From Antitrichia curtipendula (lineage: Eukaryota > Streptophyta > Bryopsida > Hypnales > Leucodontaceae), in the NCBI GenBank assembly GCA_951230915.1, contig OX579641.1, forward strand, positions 24,406,254 to 24,470,253: a DNA stretch of 64,000 nucleotides. The letters run 5' to 3'. This document shows, piece after piece, positions 45,690-57,909 of this stretch. Made by a program: the position numbers and the translations under genes. Under the pieces are notes generated by a model, which searched no databases, had not been told where the DNA came from, and saw only the letters and a list, made by a program, of their open reading frames with translations. Every line of letters begins with the position of its first letter. The first letter of the stretch is position 1.

Positions 45690-45823
45690 GAACATTATTT
45701 TAGAATTTCTATCCTACTGCTGTATTTTTCATAAACACGGTCATAGGTCCCACCCTAGAATTCAGTCTAAAAAACTGTATGCTCCCAGGCTCACGCTCGC
45801 AAGCTCACAGAATAGCAACCCTG
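45690..45823 (-). repeat. Right terminal inverted repeat of the MULE
   Basis: Read inwards on the minus strand it begins CAGGGTTGCTATTC then TGTGAGC, with GCGAGC and GTGAGC words, and contains GGACCTATGACCGTG about 70 bp in. It matches the left end in block order, though the spacing differs. Confidence 0.75.
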
Positions 45824-45833
45824 CATAGAAATG
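45824..45833. repeat. Right target-site duplication of the MULE
   Basis: CATAGAAATG identical to 14390-14399, directly after the right terminus. The identity continues two further bases (CA). Confidence 0.8.
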
Positions 45834-45835
45834 CA

Positions 45836-48580
45836 AGCATATTGGTACAAGTAGATATTCTACAACCATTGAAGGTGCTTATAGCATAAACATCTACGAA
45901 TATAGATATCCGTCTATAACATAGGTACTTTACAATCAAGAAAGTCTTTTATAATATAGACACCTATAACGTATGTATATAGACTTTTAGGCTCATGTGC
46001 TTATAATCATAGGTTGACATAATAGCAACCCTCATGGTTTTGGCAAGACTAAAATCATGTTTTAGATTTTTCACACTAAAGGCTATTTTTTTTCCTTGTC
46101 TGCTTAGACTCTTCATTTTCTGGTTGCCTTAACTTTACTTATTTTCTCTGGTTTTGTCTTTTCTAAATTGATATTATTTTTTATTACTACATCTTTTTCT
46201 TGATTGTTTTGTCTTTTCAACTTAACGATCATTGAATAAACATTTTAGAATTTTACACTTTAAAAAGTCACTCTCTACAATTTCTAATATACTTTTAAAA
46301 AATTCCCAAAATTAGGCTTCGCAGAAATTTAAAAAAATTCTACAACCTTTTGCACATTTTACTACTAATATTTTAGAAATTTTACCCTCACTCTAGTGTG
46401 CATGTACAAGTAATAAAAACAGAATAAAAGTGATGACTTTATTTATTTAGAAAAAAACAAATTTATGACGTGTAGAGGGACAATCAATTTTGCCACTAAA
46501 ATCAATCCTAACAATGGAGATAATGGAAAAGACCTAAATTTTTCATATGTACTAGACTTTGTATTTAATCCCTAAAGTCCCATTGGTCCTATGGGAGCCA
46601 AAATGCAACTTTGAGGAGGCTCATACGGTCTCAATATTCATCACAATGTACTAAAACTTTGTGTAAAGCTAGGAAAGTACATAAGTTTTTTGGAAATATA
46701 ATTTTTATTTCAATTAGTACCCAAAAGTAAAAGTTATTGCACAAAAAGTCAAAAATAGAGGTTAGGGGCAGTCCAAATTTAATTAATTAATTTTTAATAA
46801 TAATAATAATATTTTTCTAATACATTATATTTGGACTAGTGATGAGAAAGTTATGGACGATCTTGTTTTTCAAGCAATCTAAAGGATGTTCTTGGAAAAA
46901 AAATTGTCCAACTTTGAACTATGCTAATATCTTCCAATCCGTACAGTCAAATTTGATGAAATTTTTATCACATGATTTCAGACAAGTGAAGTACAAGATC
47001 CTATGGTTAGATTCTTAAAATATATTGTTGTTTTTGCTTTCTTGGATGAATGCAATAGAAATTATAATTTAGAGTGTTTTTTGACAGAAAAATGGCCTTC
47101 AGACTTTAGGGGTTAAAAATATATACAAATGTTAAAGACCAAGTCATGTTATGCAATTGATTGGATGAAATAATCCTACATCATCTTATATTTCATTAAA
47201 AACAATTTAATACCTAGTTTAATACTTTAATACTTTAATACCTAGTTTTCAAATTCAGCCTTTAATCCCTAAAGGACTGACTTAACCCTGAAAGGACATA
47301 GGCGTATTTGAGGTATAAATAATGAAAAATTGCCACTCTTTAGGACACTAAGATAAAAATAATATTTTTTTTTCAAAATTCAACCATACAAATTTGTACT
47401 ACTAGACTACTATAGGAATGTGTGGAAAAAATTTCAAAAACTTTGACCAAATGGATTGATAGAATATAAAGTTTAAAATTAGACAAAAAAGGCCAACAAC
47501 CTTTACCTCCTCCTAGAGTGAAATTTTCACACTACACATGGTTATTTTTTTACATTTACATCTTGTATCATATAAGTTATACACCTGTCAAATTTTAGAG
47601 TAAAGGAGGAGTTTTGCAAAAGTTTCCCAATCAAAATAAAAGATTCAAGGCAATGTAACTTTTGATCCAAGCACCCAATTGAAAAAAAATGAATTATATT
47701 CCTACTTGACGGGTACATTTAGTCATACCTTGTGTCAAAATTTTGTAAACATCCGACCAAAATTGACTTCTTAGGAACCTATTCAAATTTTTAATTGTCC
47801 ATTCAATAGACAATTGTCCTTTGGGTATTAGTAAATATGCAAAATTATATGGAGTATTCATTACACTAGCATATTATGTATACTGTAAAGGATGTTGTGG
47901 AGCCATTGGTCTAGGAGTAGGCAACTATAAGTTCCCCAATTTGTCTTTAACCTTATAGTCAAAATGTCAAAAAAAAATGATGGATGGAAAATATGATTTT
48001 AGCCACTTACAATGGAGTTTGCGTTTCTTCCATCCAAATATTTCATGAAGAGAGTGCTAATCGTTTCAACCATTTTGTTGTACAAATTTTGAAAATTCTT
48101 TTGTATAAATATTTAATAAATTTTAGAAAAATAGTATTGGTATTATACGATTTATGACTCTAAAAGCTTTATAAAAATAAAATATATAATGTGAGTGAAA
48201 GTTAAATTAAAAAAATAAATCAAGAAACGCCAAAATTTTGTTTGTAATAAAAAATTGAAATAATAATTATTTGAAAAATTATTTGTATTATATAAAATTA
48301 TTGGTGATAATACACGCAAATCTAATCATATGCCTCATGGAATCTATGGTTAATAATCTACAATTTTCATTCAAACTAGCCTGCCTTGTGCCGTTGTCAC
48401 AATTAAATTTTTTTTTTAAAGTGATTTTTTAATTCATAAAAACTTTGAAATTCAATAAAAAAATTTCCATGAAATGAAATGCCATAAAACAAAGCCTGTG
48501 CACCCCTCCTCACTGAGCACTTTCCAATTGTACCAAGTATGTGACTGGGGGACGCACAATGCAAGAGATTTCAACCTCAC
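45836..48580. other. AT-rich non-coding DNA
   Basis: No supported gene. Parts near 46.9-47.5 kb resemble, in diverged form, parts near 4.4-5.3 and 12.5 kb, as expected of old interspersed repeats. Confidence 0.55.
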
Positions 48581-48736
48581 AAACAAAACAAAACAAAACA
48601 AACAAACAAACAAACAAACAAACACACAAACAAACAAACAAACAAACAAACAAACAAACAAACAAACAAACAAACAAACAAACAAACAAACAAACAAACA
48701 AACAAACAAACAAACAAACAAACAAACAAACAAACA
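48581..48736. repeat. (AAAC)n microsatellite
   Basis: About 38 tandem AAAC units are interrupted only by one CACA variant near 48623 and by AAAAC variants at the left end. The long Cys/Leu/Phe/Val and Gln/Thr/Asn/Lys frames across it are artefacts of the repeat. Confidence 0.95.
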
Positions 48737-48929
48737 CCCTATCTTAATGCATGGATGTTGATACTAAATTTATCTTTCAAGCACTATTTTATAATAAAAT
48801 TTTAAAAATCATCAAATTTTGAGGTATCCCTTGAACTTTTGGGTTTGGGAGTTACTAATATTTATGCCGGCCAAGTGCCTTTGAGGAACCAATAATAAAG
48901 CGTCAATCCTCCACAAGTGAAGCATACTT

Positions 48930-50234
48930 TTGAGTTTTCGACACGTGGCATCATGTGGTTGGACAGAGCCTTTGGAAAGCTCAAAGTGGAAAGTTCGTCG
49001 TCTTCTTTTACCACACTACCGAAGTTGGGTGTGTGCAGCGAATTCTTGTTGTGTTATCGTTCCTCGCTCCTCTGTAAGCTCCGTTACAAGCGCGAGCTGC
49101 GTCGGGCTGCCACCAATCTGTCCCTGGCAATAAGCAATCACAGTGTGACCTAACACAAATAAATAGCTCATCGAAAGGAACGCGGTGAAATTTGGTGGTG
49201 TTTATAGGTTTCCGCGGCTTCCTTTTTCAGGTACCTCTCAAACGCATAATTCGCTTGGCTTGATGACCGTAGAGCTTCGGATTATACTTCCGGGAGGTTT
49301 TCAATCTCTCTTTTTCTATTTTCGTTGCTTTTTTGTTGCAATCGGGGCTATTTGTCGCGTGACTAGTTTTTAGGGTTTGGGAGGGCACTTGCTTTTGGGA
49401 CTCTGATTGCGTTTTTCGCACTCTTGAGGATCGTCAGGTTGTGGAAGATATGAGGGTATACGTCTCGCGTTTGCACCTTGAATTGAATTGCTGAATTTGT
49501 AAGGGACTGGAACAGTCTTAAGTTTTCGGGGTTTTGGTGCTCACGATTGGGTGGTTGGTTTTGGGAGGAGGGAGGATCTCTGCATTTACTTTGAGTTTTA
49601 TTTTCCCGCGTTGCTGTGAAGCTGTCGATGGGTTCTTAATTGATTAGACGGCACAGTGAATTTGTCTTGAAGCGAAGTAATTGTTACGCTTTCATGTAGC
49701 GTTTCGGAGTCACGTTTGATTAGTAGGTTTTCCTTTCACGATTGCGGCTGCTACGTGCTGAAGTTGGTTAGCGCCTTTAGTTTCGAGTCATGTTTGAAAT
49801 TTGGCAAGTTGAAAAGGTTTGTACAAAATTTTCTTTTCAGATGTCTTTTTGGCTCCTCTGAGCGCTTACTTCATAGTAATGCGTGCTGAAATTTACGGAG
49901 GAACAATGATCTGAAAGCTGATATGAAGTTCAAGCAGTACATCTTACTCTCTTTCCGTGTCGAGTTGATAGAATTGTCCCATTGTCCTCTGTTTCTGTTA
50001 GATAATTCGCTTCCAAAGGGTTTGCAGAGGGGTTTCGGGAATCTAAGTTTGTATGTATTGAAAAGTATTTGTCTATGGGGAAGAAGGATGAGATGGATAG
50101 GGTTTATAGTTTTGGAGTTCCTATCTTACTAAAACTATCGTTTTTTTTGCAGTGCTCTATAATAAAGAAATCAGGCAGAAAAGTTGTGGCAGTTGCATGA
50201 AGGTGTTATTTCCTGAACACGGTGGTTTCTCATT
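48930..50234 (+). promoter_or_regulatory. Promoter and 5' untranslated region of the ATG18 gene
   Basis: A G-box (CACGTG) lies within CGACACGTGGCA at about 48940. GC content then rises compared with the flanks, typical of a plant promoter and 5' UTR. A T-rich acceptor, TTTTTTTTGCAG, ends at about 50152, 80 bp before the start codon, suggesting at least one 5' UTR intron. The exact start site is not determined. Confidence 0.45.
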
Positions 50235-52184
50235 ATGGCCCTAGCAGCGCCTTTGCAAGTGCCGCCCTCTCAGCAGGGGCATCACAATAAAATTAGTTCT
50301 GATTCCATGTCGCCTTCACCAGTCTCTTCCACCTCGCTCACGGTTTCGCCTCAGACTTCACCCGGGCGAGAGATACCCCAAGCAACACCTGTGGAGGAAG
50401 CCCTTCTCTCAGTCGCTTTCAACCAGGATTATGGATGCTTCTCGTGTGGCACACAGACAGGTTTCCGCATCTACAATTGCGATCCTTTTAAAGAGACATT
50501 TCGTCGTGAATTTGATGGTGCCGGCATTGCTCTAGTGGAGATGCTGTTCCGGTGCAACATCTTGGCTCTTGTTGGTGGTGGCAAGGCACCTCGGTACTCT
50601 CCCAATAAGGTCATGATTTGGGACGATCAGCAGAGCCGGTGTATTGGTGAGCTCTCATTCAGGAGTGAAGTTCGAGCTGTTCGTTTGCGAAGGGACAAAA
50701 TTGTTGTCGTGCTCGAATTTAAGATCTACGTGTATAATTTCGCTGATCTAAAGCTGCTTCACCAAATTGAGACGTTGTCGAATACTAGGGGCATTTGTGC
50801 ACTCTCTCCTGGACCAACGTCATGCGTCCTTGCATGCCCTGGGCAGCGGCTAGGGGAGATCCGGATCGAGTTGTACAGTGTGAAGAAGACTAGGTTTGTG
50901 CAGGCGCACGACTCTTCTCTTGCATGTTTGGCACTCAGCCAAAATGGCGCTTTCCTGGCCACAGCTAGTAACAAGGGTACCCTTATTCGCATCTTCAGTA
51001 CTGTGGATGGTTCGAAATTGCAAGAGGTAACAAAATTTTATATTACGTCGTTTGTTGCTCAACATGATTGAGCCATCTTACTTTCGCTCTGATATTATTT
51101 TTTGATGAATATTTTTGAAGATATCGTCAAGGATAGTCACTGGCAACATGTTTTGGTTCACTAAGAATCATCGTTGAGTTGCTACGGATGATCTCTTAAT
51201 GATTGTTTTCATGTCCTTCGCAGCTTCGACGAGGAGTTGAGCGAGCAGAGATTTTTAGCATCTCCTTCTCTGCAAATGCACACTGGCTTGCTGTTTCTAG
51301 CGACAAAGGCACCGTGCATGTATTTGGTTTGAAATCCACAACTGAAGAAACTCGCTCCGAGATCATTTCGACGGCTGCGTCACCATCTTCCAATGGAACG
51401 GCAATCTCATCTGGTGGAGGCGGGGGTTTTCTCCTTGGTGCCCCGGCATCATTATTGTCGTTTGCAACGGCAAATGCGGGTTCATCATTAGCCTTCATGA
51501 AAGGTGACCAATTTATTTATCTTGGGTCTATTCCTTTCTCGCTAGCTATCAATTTGTACCTCAGGACTTCTTGAGTCTGCATGCAATTTATGAGGACATA
51601 GAGTCCAAAATACAGGACTAGAGTTGTTTCCTGTGGTGGCTTGTTGAAGTCACTATTATCTGCCGGATTAAACTCATCCACGTAATGCTCATACTCTAAC
51701 TTTGGCTATTGATTGCAGGTGTCCTGCCCAAGTACTTCAGTTCAGAGTGGTCTTTTGCACAATTTCGTGTTCCTGAAGAGACGAGGACAATTGTTGCATT
51801 CGGCCCACAGAAGAATACTATTGTCATTGTTTGCGCAAATGGCAGGTATGTTTGTAAGATCAAATGTGATTCAAATTCAAGTTTTAAAGCTGTACCCTTG
51901 ACACGATTCTGGCTACGGTGCTTTACAAAAGTTGGCCTTGACAATCATTCTTTGCTGTCTATTTGCTAAGCTGTATTTGTTATTTGGGCTCAGGCTGAGC
52001 GTCTAACCCATTAATTGTCCTTGCAAAATTTGTATTTGGAGCTCATTCTGACAGCATTACTGTGACATTGTCCAGTTATTACAGGTGCTCCTTTGATGGA
52101 AACCATGGTGGAGAAATGGTGCAGACTGAGTATGAGCGTTTTTTGAAGCATGATGGAACGGAGGAGGAAACTGTCAGTGTATAA
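50235..52184 (+). CDS. ATG18: ATG18/WIPI autophagy protein (PROPPIN)
   Basis: Four coding exons: 50235-51026, 51224-51503, 51719-51845, 52085-52184, with GT-AG introns in phases 0, 1 and 2. Together they encode 432 aa, close to the usual plant ATG18a length of about 420-430. The protein has a Ser/Pro-rich N-terminus (residues 1-50) and then a seven-bladed WD40-type beta-propeller. Residues 265-268 are LRRG, matching the F/LRRG motif that binds phosphatidylinositol 3-phosphate. Family phrases [17 protein letters not shown] and [11 protein letters not shown] precede it, and [20 protein letters not shown] follows. Proteins of this family bind PI3P on the growing phagophore, work with ATG2 and help autophagosome formation. 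All exons are open and splice sites canonical, so the gene is probably functional. It may be one of several ATG18 paralogues. Confidence 0.95.
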
Positions 52185-52640
52185 ATGCAGATGGTCTAAC
52201 CTAACATTATTGGAAGTGTGATTGGAGGGGAATTCAGTCCCTTAATGAAAGTGGAAGCTTTTGGTGCAACGGTGTGCTCGTGCACAGTATCATGTAATAC
52301 TGCAATGCTTTGCCGAAGGATGTCCATGCATTGCAGCAGAATGCCGTTGTATTCTTTAGAAGGATATCTCAGAACCGAGTGTCTTATGTTACCCTGATTC
52401 CTGCGTATTTATTTATTTACGCAACCTTGTGCCATGAAGGCGCCTCGGGTCTTTAGAGATCGAACTGATCCTCCCGAGAGCAGATGCATCTCTTCAGACG
52501 GATTTGAAGCTTATGCCGATATGCTGCTCCATCAAATTCACTGGACAAATGATGTTTTAGCTGTACAGTAAGAATTTGTAGGAAGACCTTTTATGATAGC
52601 TGTGAATACCAAATTGTAATCCAAAAATACTTTATTTTTT
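52185..52640 (+). other. 3' untranslated region of the ATG18 gene
   Basis: The sequence after the stop keeps a transcribed-like composition for about 450 bp, then becomes AT-rich after 'ccaaaaatactttattt' at about 52620-52640. No single canonical AATAAA stands out. Confidence 0.4.
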
Positions 52641-53494
52641 TTGTATTTGAATTGTGATTTTTGATGACTGGTTGATAAAAGAGTCACAGTTGTTACGTTT
52701 CATAGTGACTGTACAGTACATAGCACTTCACTTCAGTAAAAGCACTGAATGCCAAGTAACGCAATCCTTCCTGGAGTGAAAATGTCGAATTTGTACCTCT
52801 CACTTGAAACGAGCGCATGAATCTTTTCTTGAAATTTTGCTAATTTTTGCCTATATATTTATAAACACGTATTCTCAATTTCATCAAATTCATAATACAA
52901 AAAGCTTTTAAAAGAAGAACTCAATCATTGGTTTGGATGAATGAGAAGATTTTGGTAAAAAAAATTTGGAACCTTTCTATTCATAGTTTAGATTTTAGAT
53001 GTTGGAGTGTTCAGGCTTTAATCTCTTAAACACTCTGACATCCATATTCTAGATTTTGAGGGCTTCAAGGCACTGGTTTGTCCAACTAACTCTTCTCAGT
53101 TATCCAATGTAATACTTGAATCTTAAAAAAGACAACCTTTTTTTGTAACCAATTTCATGAAATATGGTAAATGATATATTTGTACAAATGTATAAATAAA
53201 ACAAACCAAAGGATTGAAGTGTTAAAAGGAGTTGGGACTATGTACACAAGGAATTATGATTTCCAAAGTTGATGCAAGCATGCTATGACAATCAATGCCC
53301 TATTTGGAAAAATATTCTTTCTTTAATCCTTTAACCTTCAAACATTGTGAAGGGCTAAAAGTATCTAAGTGAAACCATAGAAACAAATAATGGCACCAAT
53401 TCATCAGAAGAAGAACTAAAGCGATTTTTAGGGTTATTAGGATTTAGGGTCGTATCCAATAATATGATTTCTTCATTAGACTTGAGGAGTTCAG

Positions 53495-53935
53495 TCGTGT
53501 GACTATGTAGAAGCCTCATAACCCATAAACGATGCTACGGCCATTTTCTAGTCAATGAATGACATAGAATCTTTGTGTATAGGATACAAGTGCAACTATT
53601 CATCCTTGGAATTCTACATCGAAAGGAGAGGTCTTATATAGTAGTTTGACTTCCAATGAATGCTTCAGATTTTTTTAACCCTTAAATAATGAGCCGATCA
53701 CCGTGGAAATCATCTATTAAGGTACTGTGTGAATTGTTGGCTTAAAAAAATGAAAAAGCATTCATTTGAAGACAAACTATTGTAGAAGACCTTCTCTTTT
53801 AGACACAAAATTTGGAAGATGAATAGTTGCACTTTTGTCTTGCATGAAGAGATTCTTTGTCATTTGTCGTCCAGAAAATGTCCTCCACGTCGTTTGTGGG
53901 TTAAACCAACTATTTACACAATCACACAATGCCAA
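53495..53935. mobile_element. Imperfect foldback (long inverted repeat)
   Basis: A left arm of about 200 bp (53495-53695) pairs with a right arm (53740-53935). Matching words include 'gtgcaactattcatc' at about 53590 against 'gatgaatagttgcac' at about 53820, and 'aatgaatgctt' against 'aagcattcatt'. This suggests a MITE-like or foldback element. No coding capacity and no defined target duplication. Confidence 0.6.
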
Positions 53936-56631
53936 AAGGGATGATTTCCATGGTCCCAGGCCCGTCCTCTAAGGGTTAACATCGCTCTTTTCATTCAACT
54001 TCGGCATCATTTCCTGTCCAGCTGCAGTTTCTGTTCATGCTTTCGTATGTAATTGCGGTTGTGGGTTTAGGGTTTAGGTGCTTGGAAAGTACATACGGTA
54101 TGACTTGAAGGTATGGATGTGCACAAGCGGCGTCCTCAGCTCCTCGTCACCCTACACCGAACTCGGCCCGTCACCCTGCCGTCAAAGAATGTGTACTAGG
54201 AACGGCAATATTTTCTCATTCAGTTCAGCTTTTGATGTGATCATGTGAAAGTTGTTAAGGTAATCCCGTCAGCTTCCTATTTCCGACATCTTACTTTTGG
54301 CCCCATTACCACCTTGAAACTCATCGAAGTCCATGTATTTTTCTGACAAAATCAGCTCATTAATTTCAGCTTGGGTAACGTGTCTACCATTGATTGGTGG
54401 ATATCCAAGTACTGTACTCATAGATACAATCTATGGCGGTAATGGGTTGTTGATCTGGCTTTTATAAATTAATCCATGGGCGGATTTGTAATTTCAGGGC
54501 AGTCAACTTCAACAATTCATAGAAATTTCAATTTTCATCGGAAAATTATAATTCCACTTGGGTTTGATTTGTGAAACATGCATACACCTTTGAAAAATAG
54601 GTGACCCCATTGAAGTTGACTCCAACATAGCCAGATCGCAAATCGCAAATCAGGGTGGTAATAGGCTTGTCTACCTTAAGAGGACAATGGTTTTGACTTG
54701 AGGAGCAGTTACTGCACTCACAGATCCTGACGAAGCTAGAGTTCAAAGAAATCAGGTTGAAAACCAGAGCCGCCCCCATGCAGGCTAACTGTGCTGTTTC
54801 AACTCGAAGGTACGGACTCTGAATGTCAAATCCTACTACACTTTGGAGGGTTAGCTTTTCACGCAGGTTTGCGTTACAGTGCCACTGTGATATGGACAGG
54901 ACAGAGCAGAGCAGAGCAGAGCAGGGTAGGGGTTTCATTCATTTCACTCTAGGTAACCCAAGCATAAACTTACATTGAATTCTCTCTTGCTGGTATGATG
55001 CTTTGTAGAGAATCAAAATTTGTCGACACATAGAACTTGCACAATCTGTGATCAAGAAGAGAGACGGTAGCACATACATATAACGAATTGATGACGATAG
55101 CATCACACAACTGTGCAATGTTCTCAGAACTTGAAGTTACATATCGAGTTGAATGATTCCCACATCAAAGAGTGGACGATCGTGGAAGCAACACAGGGTC
55201 ACTCACATCCGATTGGGTGGGATTATTTCAATTTCGACAGGTGATGCCATAATTACCCCCAAAAAACAAGACTCATTAATTATAACTTTCACATCTCTAA
55301 TCCAAATGGAACAAATCAAAAGTTTTCCATGTCGACATAAATATATTCTATGAGAAGGGAAAATTATAGTTTTTATTTTGAGTTTCTCTTGCCTGGGTTC
55401 GAGCATTTTGTACTTACGAGTGCGTTGTGCTTATGAGCGTAAGAGTGGATGGTTAAGAGGGACGAAAATGTGTCTGTTTTGATTTCCATATTGCCATCAA
55501 TTGGAGATGAGTTCCAGAACCCGAGAATGATGTGCCTTCCAAATTTTGCAGGAGAACGCACACGTACTCAAATCACCCAAGTCATTCGGGAATTGCGCGA
55601 AACCAAGTATCGATCGAACCGAGCATTCCATGGAACGGAAAATAGAAGACGAAACAGCCTTGAATATGCGTGGTGTCTTGCACAAAAGAACGGACTGTTC
55701 TCTTCGGGACAACTAGAGGGGGGAATCAGAAAATCTGCAGGATGGTGGAGTGTGGATAATTAAGAGAAGATGGGTGCGTTTCATTTACGAACACATATTT
55801 TGTCCACATTGTGAAGATCAGAGCATCTGGGTAGGTCCATGTTGCAGCGTGTGACAAGGTGAACTTGCAGTTAATCTACAAGGTAGGTAATCTAAGTCTA
55901 CAAACATTCCTGGTTTAATTAAGTGTCTGGAGTTAATTCCATAGTAACTCACAGCAGCAATGTCTTCACTCAAATGGCTACAGGAGATTCAATTTCTTAT
56001 ATTTCAATTCGTGGTATTTTTCAATCTTCTGAGATGTTTTACACAATTTGAAATGTACAACTTTTTAAACACAAGATACATTATGTATAAATACAGAACA
56101 AGGGGACTGATAATGTGTCCCCGAAAGCCTTCAAAACTAATTGGTTCACTGGGATATCTTTGCACTACTTTCACGTCAAGTCTGTACATAGATGTTGTGA
56201 GGCTTATTGGTCCAGTTTTCTCACCTTGGATATATTAAGTACCGGTATGGTATACGTTCAATCCTTGTGGACATGCACAGGGGAGTAGATATGGGTTTAA
56301 TTCACGACTTATGAAGATGGTAATTAACTACATTATAATTGATGGGACAATGATATGCCATTTTGCAAGTGAAGGAGTTAAATTATCAGACTGGTTGCTA
56401 CGGTGCCCTCAGAACAATCAGTTTTTTCATGAGGGTAACTTACTCCATGGAAATTAAATAGCAGATCATTCCTCACTAATGTCATGCGTGATTAATTAGA
56501 CTGAACTTTGAACATATCCAATTATTTTTTTCATGGGTACAATGTCCGGTATGGTACAACCCAATTGTTTGGGCAAGAAAGAAAATAGGCCATCCAATTT
56601 AGTAGTACTAGCTAGTCATCAATTGCTTGAG
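53936..56631. other. Non-coding DNA with two unassigned open frames
   Basis: A minus-strand frame at 54546-54938 (130 codons, Cys-rich middle with CECSNC) and a plus-strand frame at 55449-55763 (104 codons) are open. Neither shows a domain I recognise or convincing splice context, and I do not call them genes. A short GAGCA tandem repeat lies near 54903-54922. Confidence 0.4.
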
Positions 56632-57909
56632 TTAGAGCATCCCCACGCCTGACGCGCCAAGGAGGGGCGCCAAGTGCTGCGTTGGCGTGTGGATTTGGAG
56701 AGCGGGGCTTTACCATTCCTCCTCTTCCCCACGGCTGACGCGCCATGCAGGGGCGCCAAACGGGTATTACTGGAAAGAATTTAAAGGTTTTGATATAAAA
56801 CTTGCAAAACTTACACATTTTACTTCCAATGCATCAATAAGCACTCTCTTACATTGTTTCCAGAGCACTTCCAATTTAATTTGTTTTCCTGAGGAAGAAG
56901 AGTAGCTTACCATATACACATGGGGTGGTAGGAGGTAGAACAAACAATGTGGGATAATTAAATTAGATGTAGTAGGAGCTCCACCACTCATAGTTTTTTC
57001 CAAAGTAGAAATTGTGTTAGAATTAAAATTTCAGACCTCATTTAGGCATAGTAGATTAACTTTTTTCAAAATACTTTGAACTCATAAAAGATGTGAAATC
57101 AAGACAAATTTCACCTCCATAAATCCGTTTGTGATTTCAAGACTCCAATCAAAAGTTATGGACAAATTTCAAAAGAGGATTTGAAGGGAATTTTTTTTTA
57201 CATTTGTAGAAATGCATAGTAGAAATTTGTGAATAACTTTTGACTAGAGACTTGAAATCTCAAACGGATTTTTAGAGATGAAATTTATCTTGATTTCACA
57301 TCTTTTATGAGTTCAAAGTGTTTTGGAAAAAGTTAATCTACTATGCCTAAATGAGGTCTGAAATTTTAATTCTAACACAATTTCTACTTTGGAAAAAAAC
57401 TATGAATGGTGGAGCTCCTACTACATGTAATTTACTTATCCCACATTGTTTGTTCTACCTCCTAGCACCCCATGTGTATATAGTAAGCTTCTCTTACCTT
57501 TTACAACGCATCGAAGGTGAATGTACATTTCTCCCAATTATCTAGATACAAAGTGAAGGTAACTTTATTCTAGTTGGGAAATGTCTTCTTTTCAGTTTTT
57601 TCACACAAGTAAAGGAAAATTTTTTGAGGTTAAAATTACTTGTGAGAAAATTCTGAGGGCAAAAGGGGGGTGTGCCTCGAAGATTGGTGAGAAGGGCTGT
57701 CAGTGCCTCGAAACTGGGTTGAAAAAGGTAGTCAGAGCCTTTGGCGAGCCGCGCTGAAGCTCCACTACTTCCCCGTGTCTCCTTCAAATTCTGGCGCGGC
57801 CGGGCTGTTTTCCCCGTTTGGCGCGTCAGCCGTGGGGGAGGAAATGAAGCCAGGGCTTGCTCAGTCAGCGTGTTAGGCCGCTTCGCGAGCAGCCGTGGCG
57901 ATGCTCTTA
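56632..57909. mobile_element. Non-autonomous PIF/Harbinger-like element with TTA target duplication
   Basis: The element 56635-57906 begins GAGCATCCCCACG, and its other end read inwards is GAGCATCGCCACGG. TTA flanks both sides (56632-56634 and 57907-57909). Subterminal GC-rich blocks are also inverted: CCACGGCTGACGCGCCA near 56731 against TGGCGCGTCAGCCGTGG near 57818. A 3-bp TTA/TWA duplication with such ends is typical of PIF/Harbinger MITE-like elements. It has no transposase and contains the second foldback copy. Confidence 0.65.
56897..57496. mobile_element. Foldback element, copy 2, nested in the Harbinger-like element
   Basis: Arms of about 275-280 bp (56897-57171 and 57215-57496) surround a loop of about 43 bp. 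Examples: 'cagacctcatttaggcatag' against 'ctatgcctaaatgaggtctg', and 'accatatacacatggggtg' against 'caccccatgtgtatatag'. It shares its core words and layout with the 9056-9530 foldback. Confidence 0.8.

Larger units (their letters stand above)
14400..45823. mobile_element. Giant Mutator-like element carrying transposase and ParB-methyltransferase genes
   Basis: Read inwards, the left end is CAGCGGTGCTATTC followed by TGTGAGC, and the right end is CAGGGTTGCTATTC followed by TGTGAGC (two mismatches in the first 14). A second conserved block, GACCTATGACCGTG, occurs in the left end (about 14587) and, inverted, in the right end (about 45750). The imperfect inverted repeats therefore reach about 100-190 bp. 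The element is flanked by a 10-12 bp direct repeat. Total length is 31,424 bp, or about 13,964 bp after removing the nested LTR retrotransposon and one copy of its target duplication. It encodes a MULE transposase on the minus strand and a ParB-methyltransferase fusion on the plus strand. The genes are divergent, and their 3' ends lie about 435 and 840 bp from the two termini. Both genes are disrupted, so the copy cannot be autonomous now. Confidence 0.85.

Noticed and set aside
14400..45823. Assignment of the large DNA transposon to hAT or KDZ/Zisupton on the basis of CAGGG-type ends
   Set aside because: Those groups make 8-bp duplications. The 10-12 bp repeat and the WRKY/GCM1-like finger, D-D-CxxH core and SWIM finger fit Mutator-like elements better.
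48452..48761. Long open frames on both strands with repeated FVCL or QTNK residues
   Set aside because: They are translations of the (AAAC)n microsatellite and have no protein character.
54546..54938. Possible Cys-rich secreted protein on the minus strand
   Set aside because: The frame has no recognised domain, signal peptide or clear promoter, and its upstream bases are a simple GAGCA repeat. Left as an unassigned frame.
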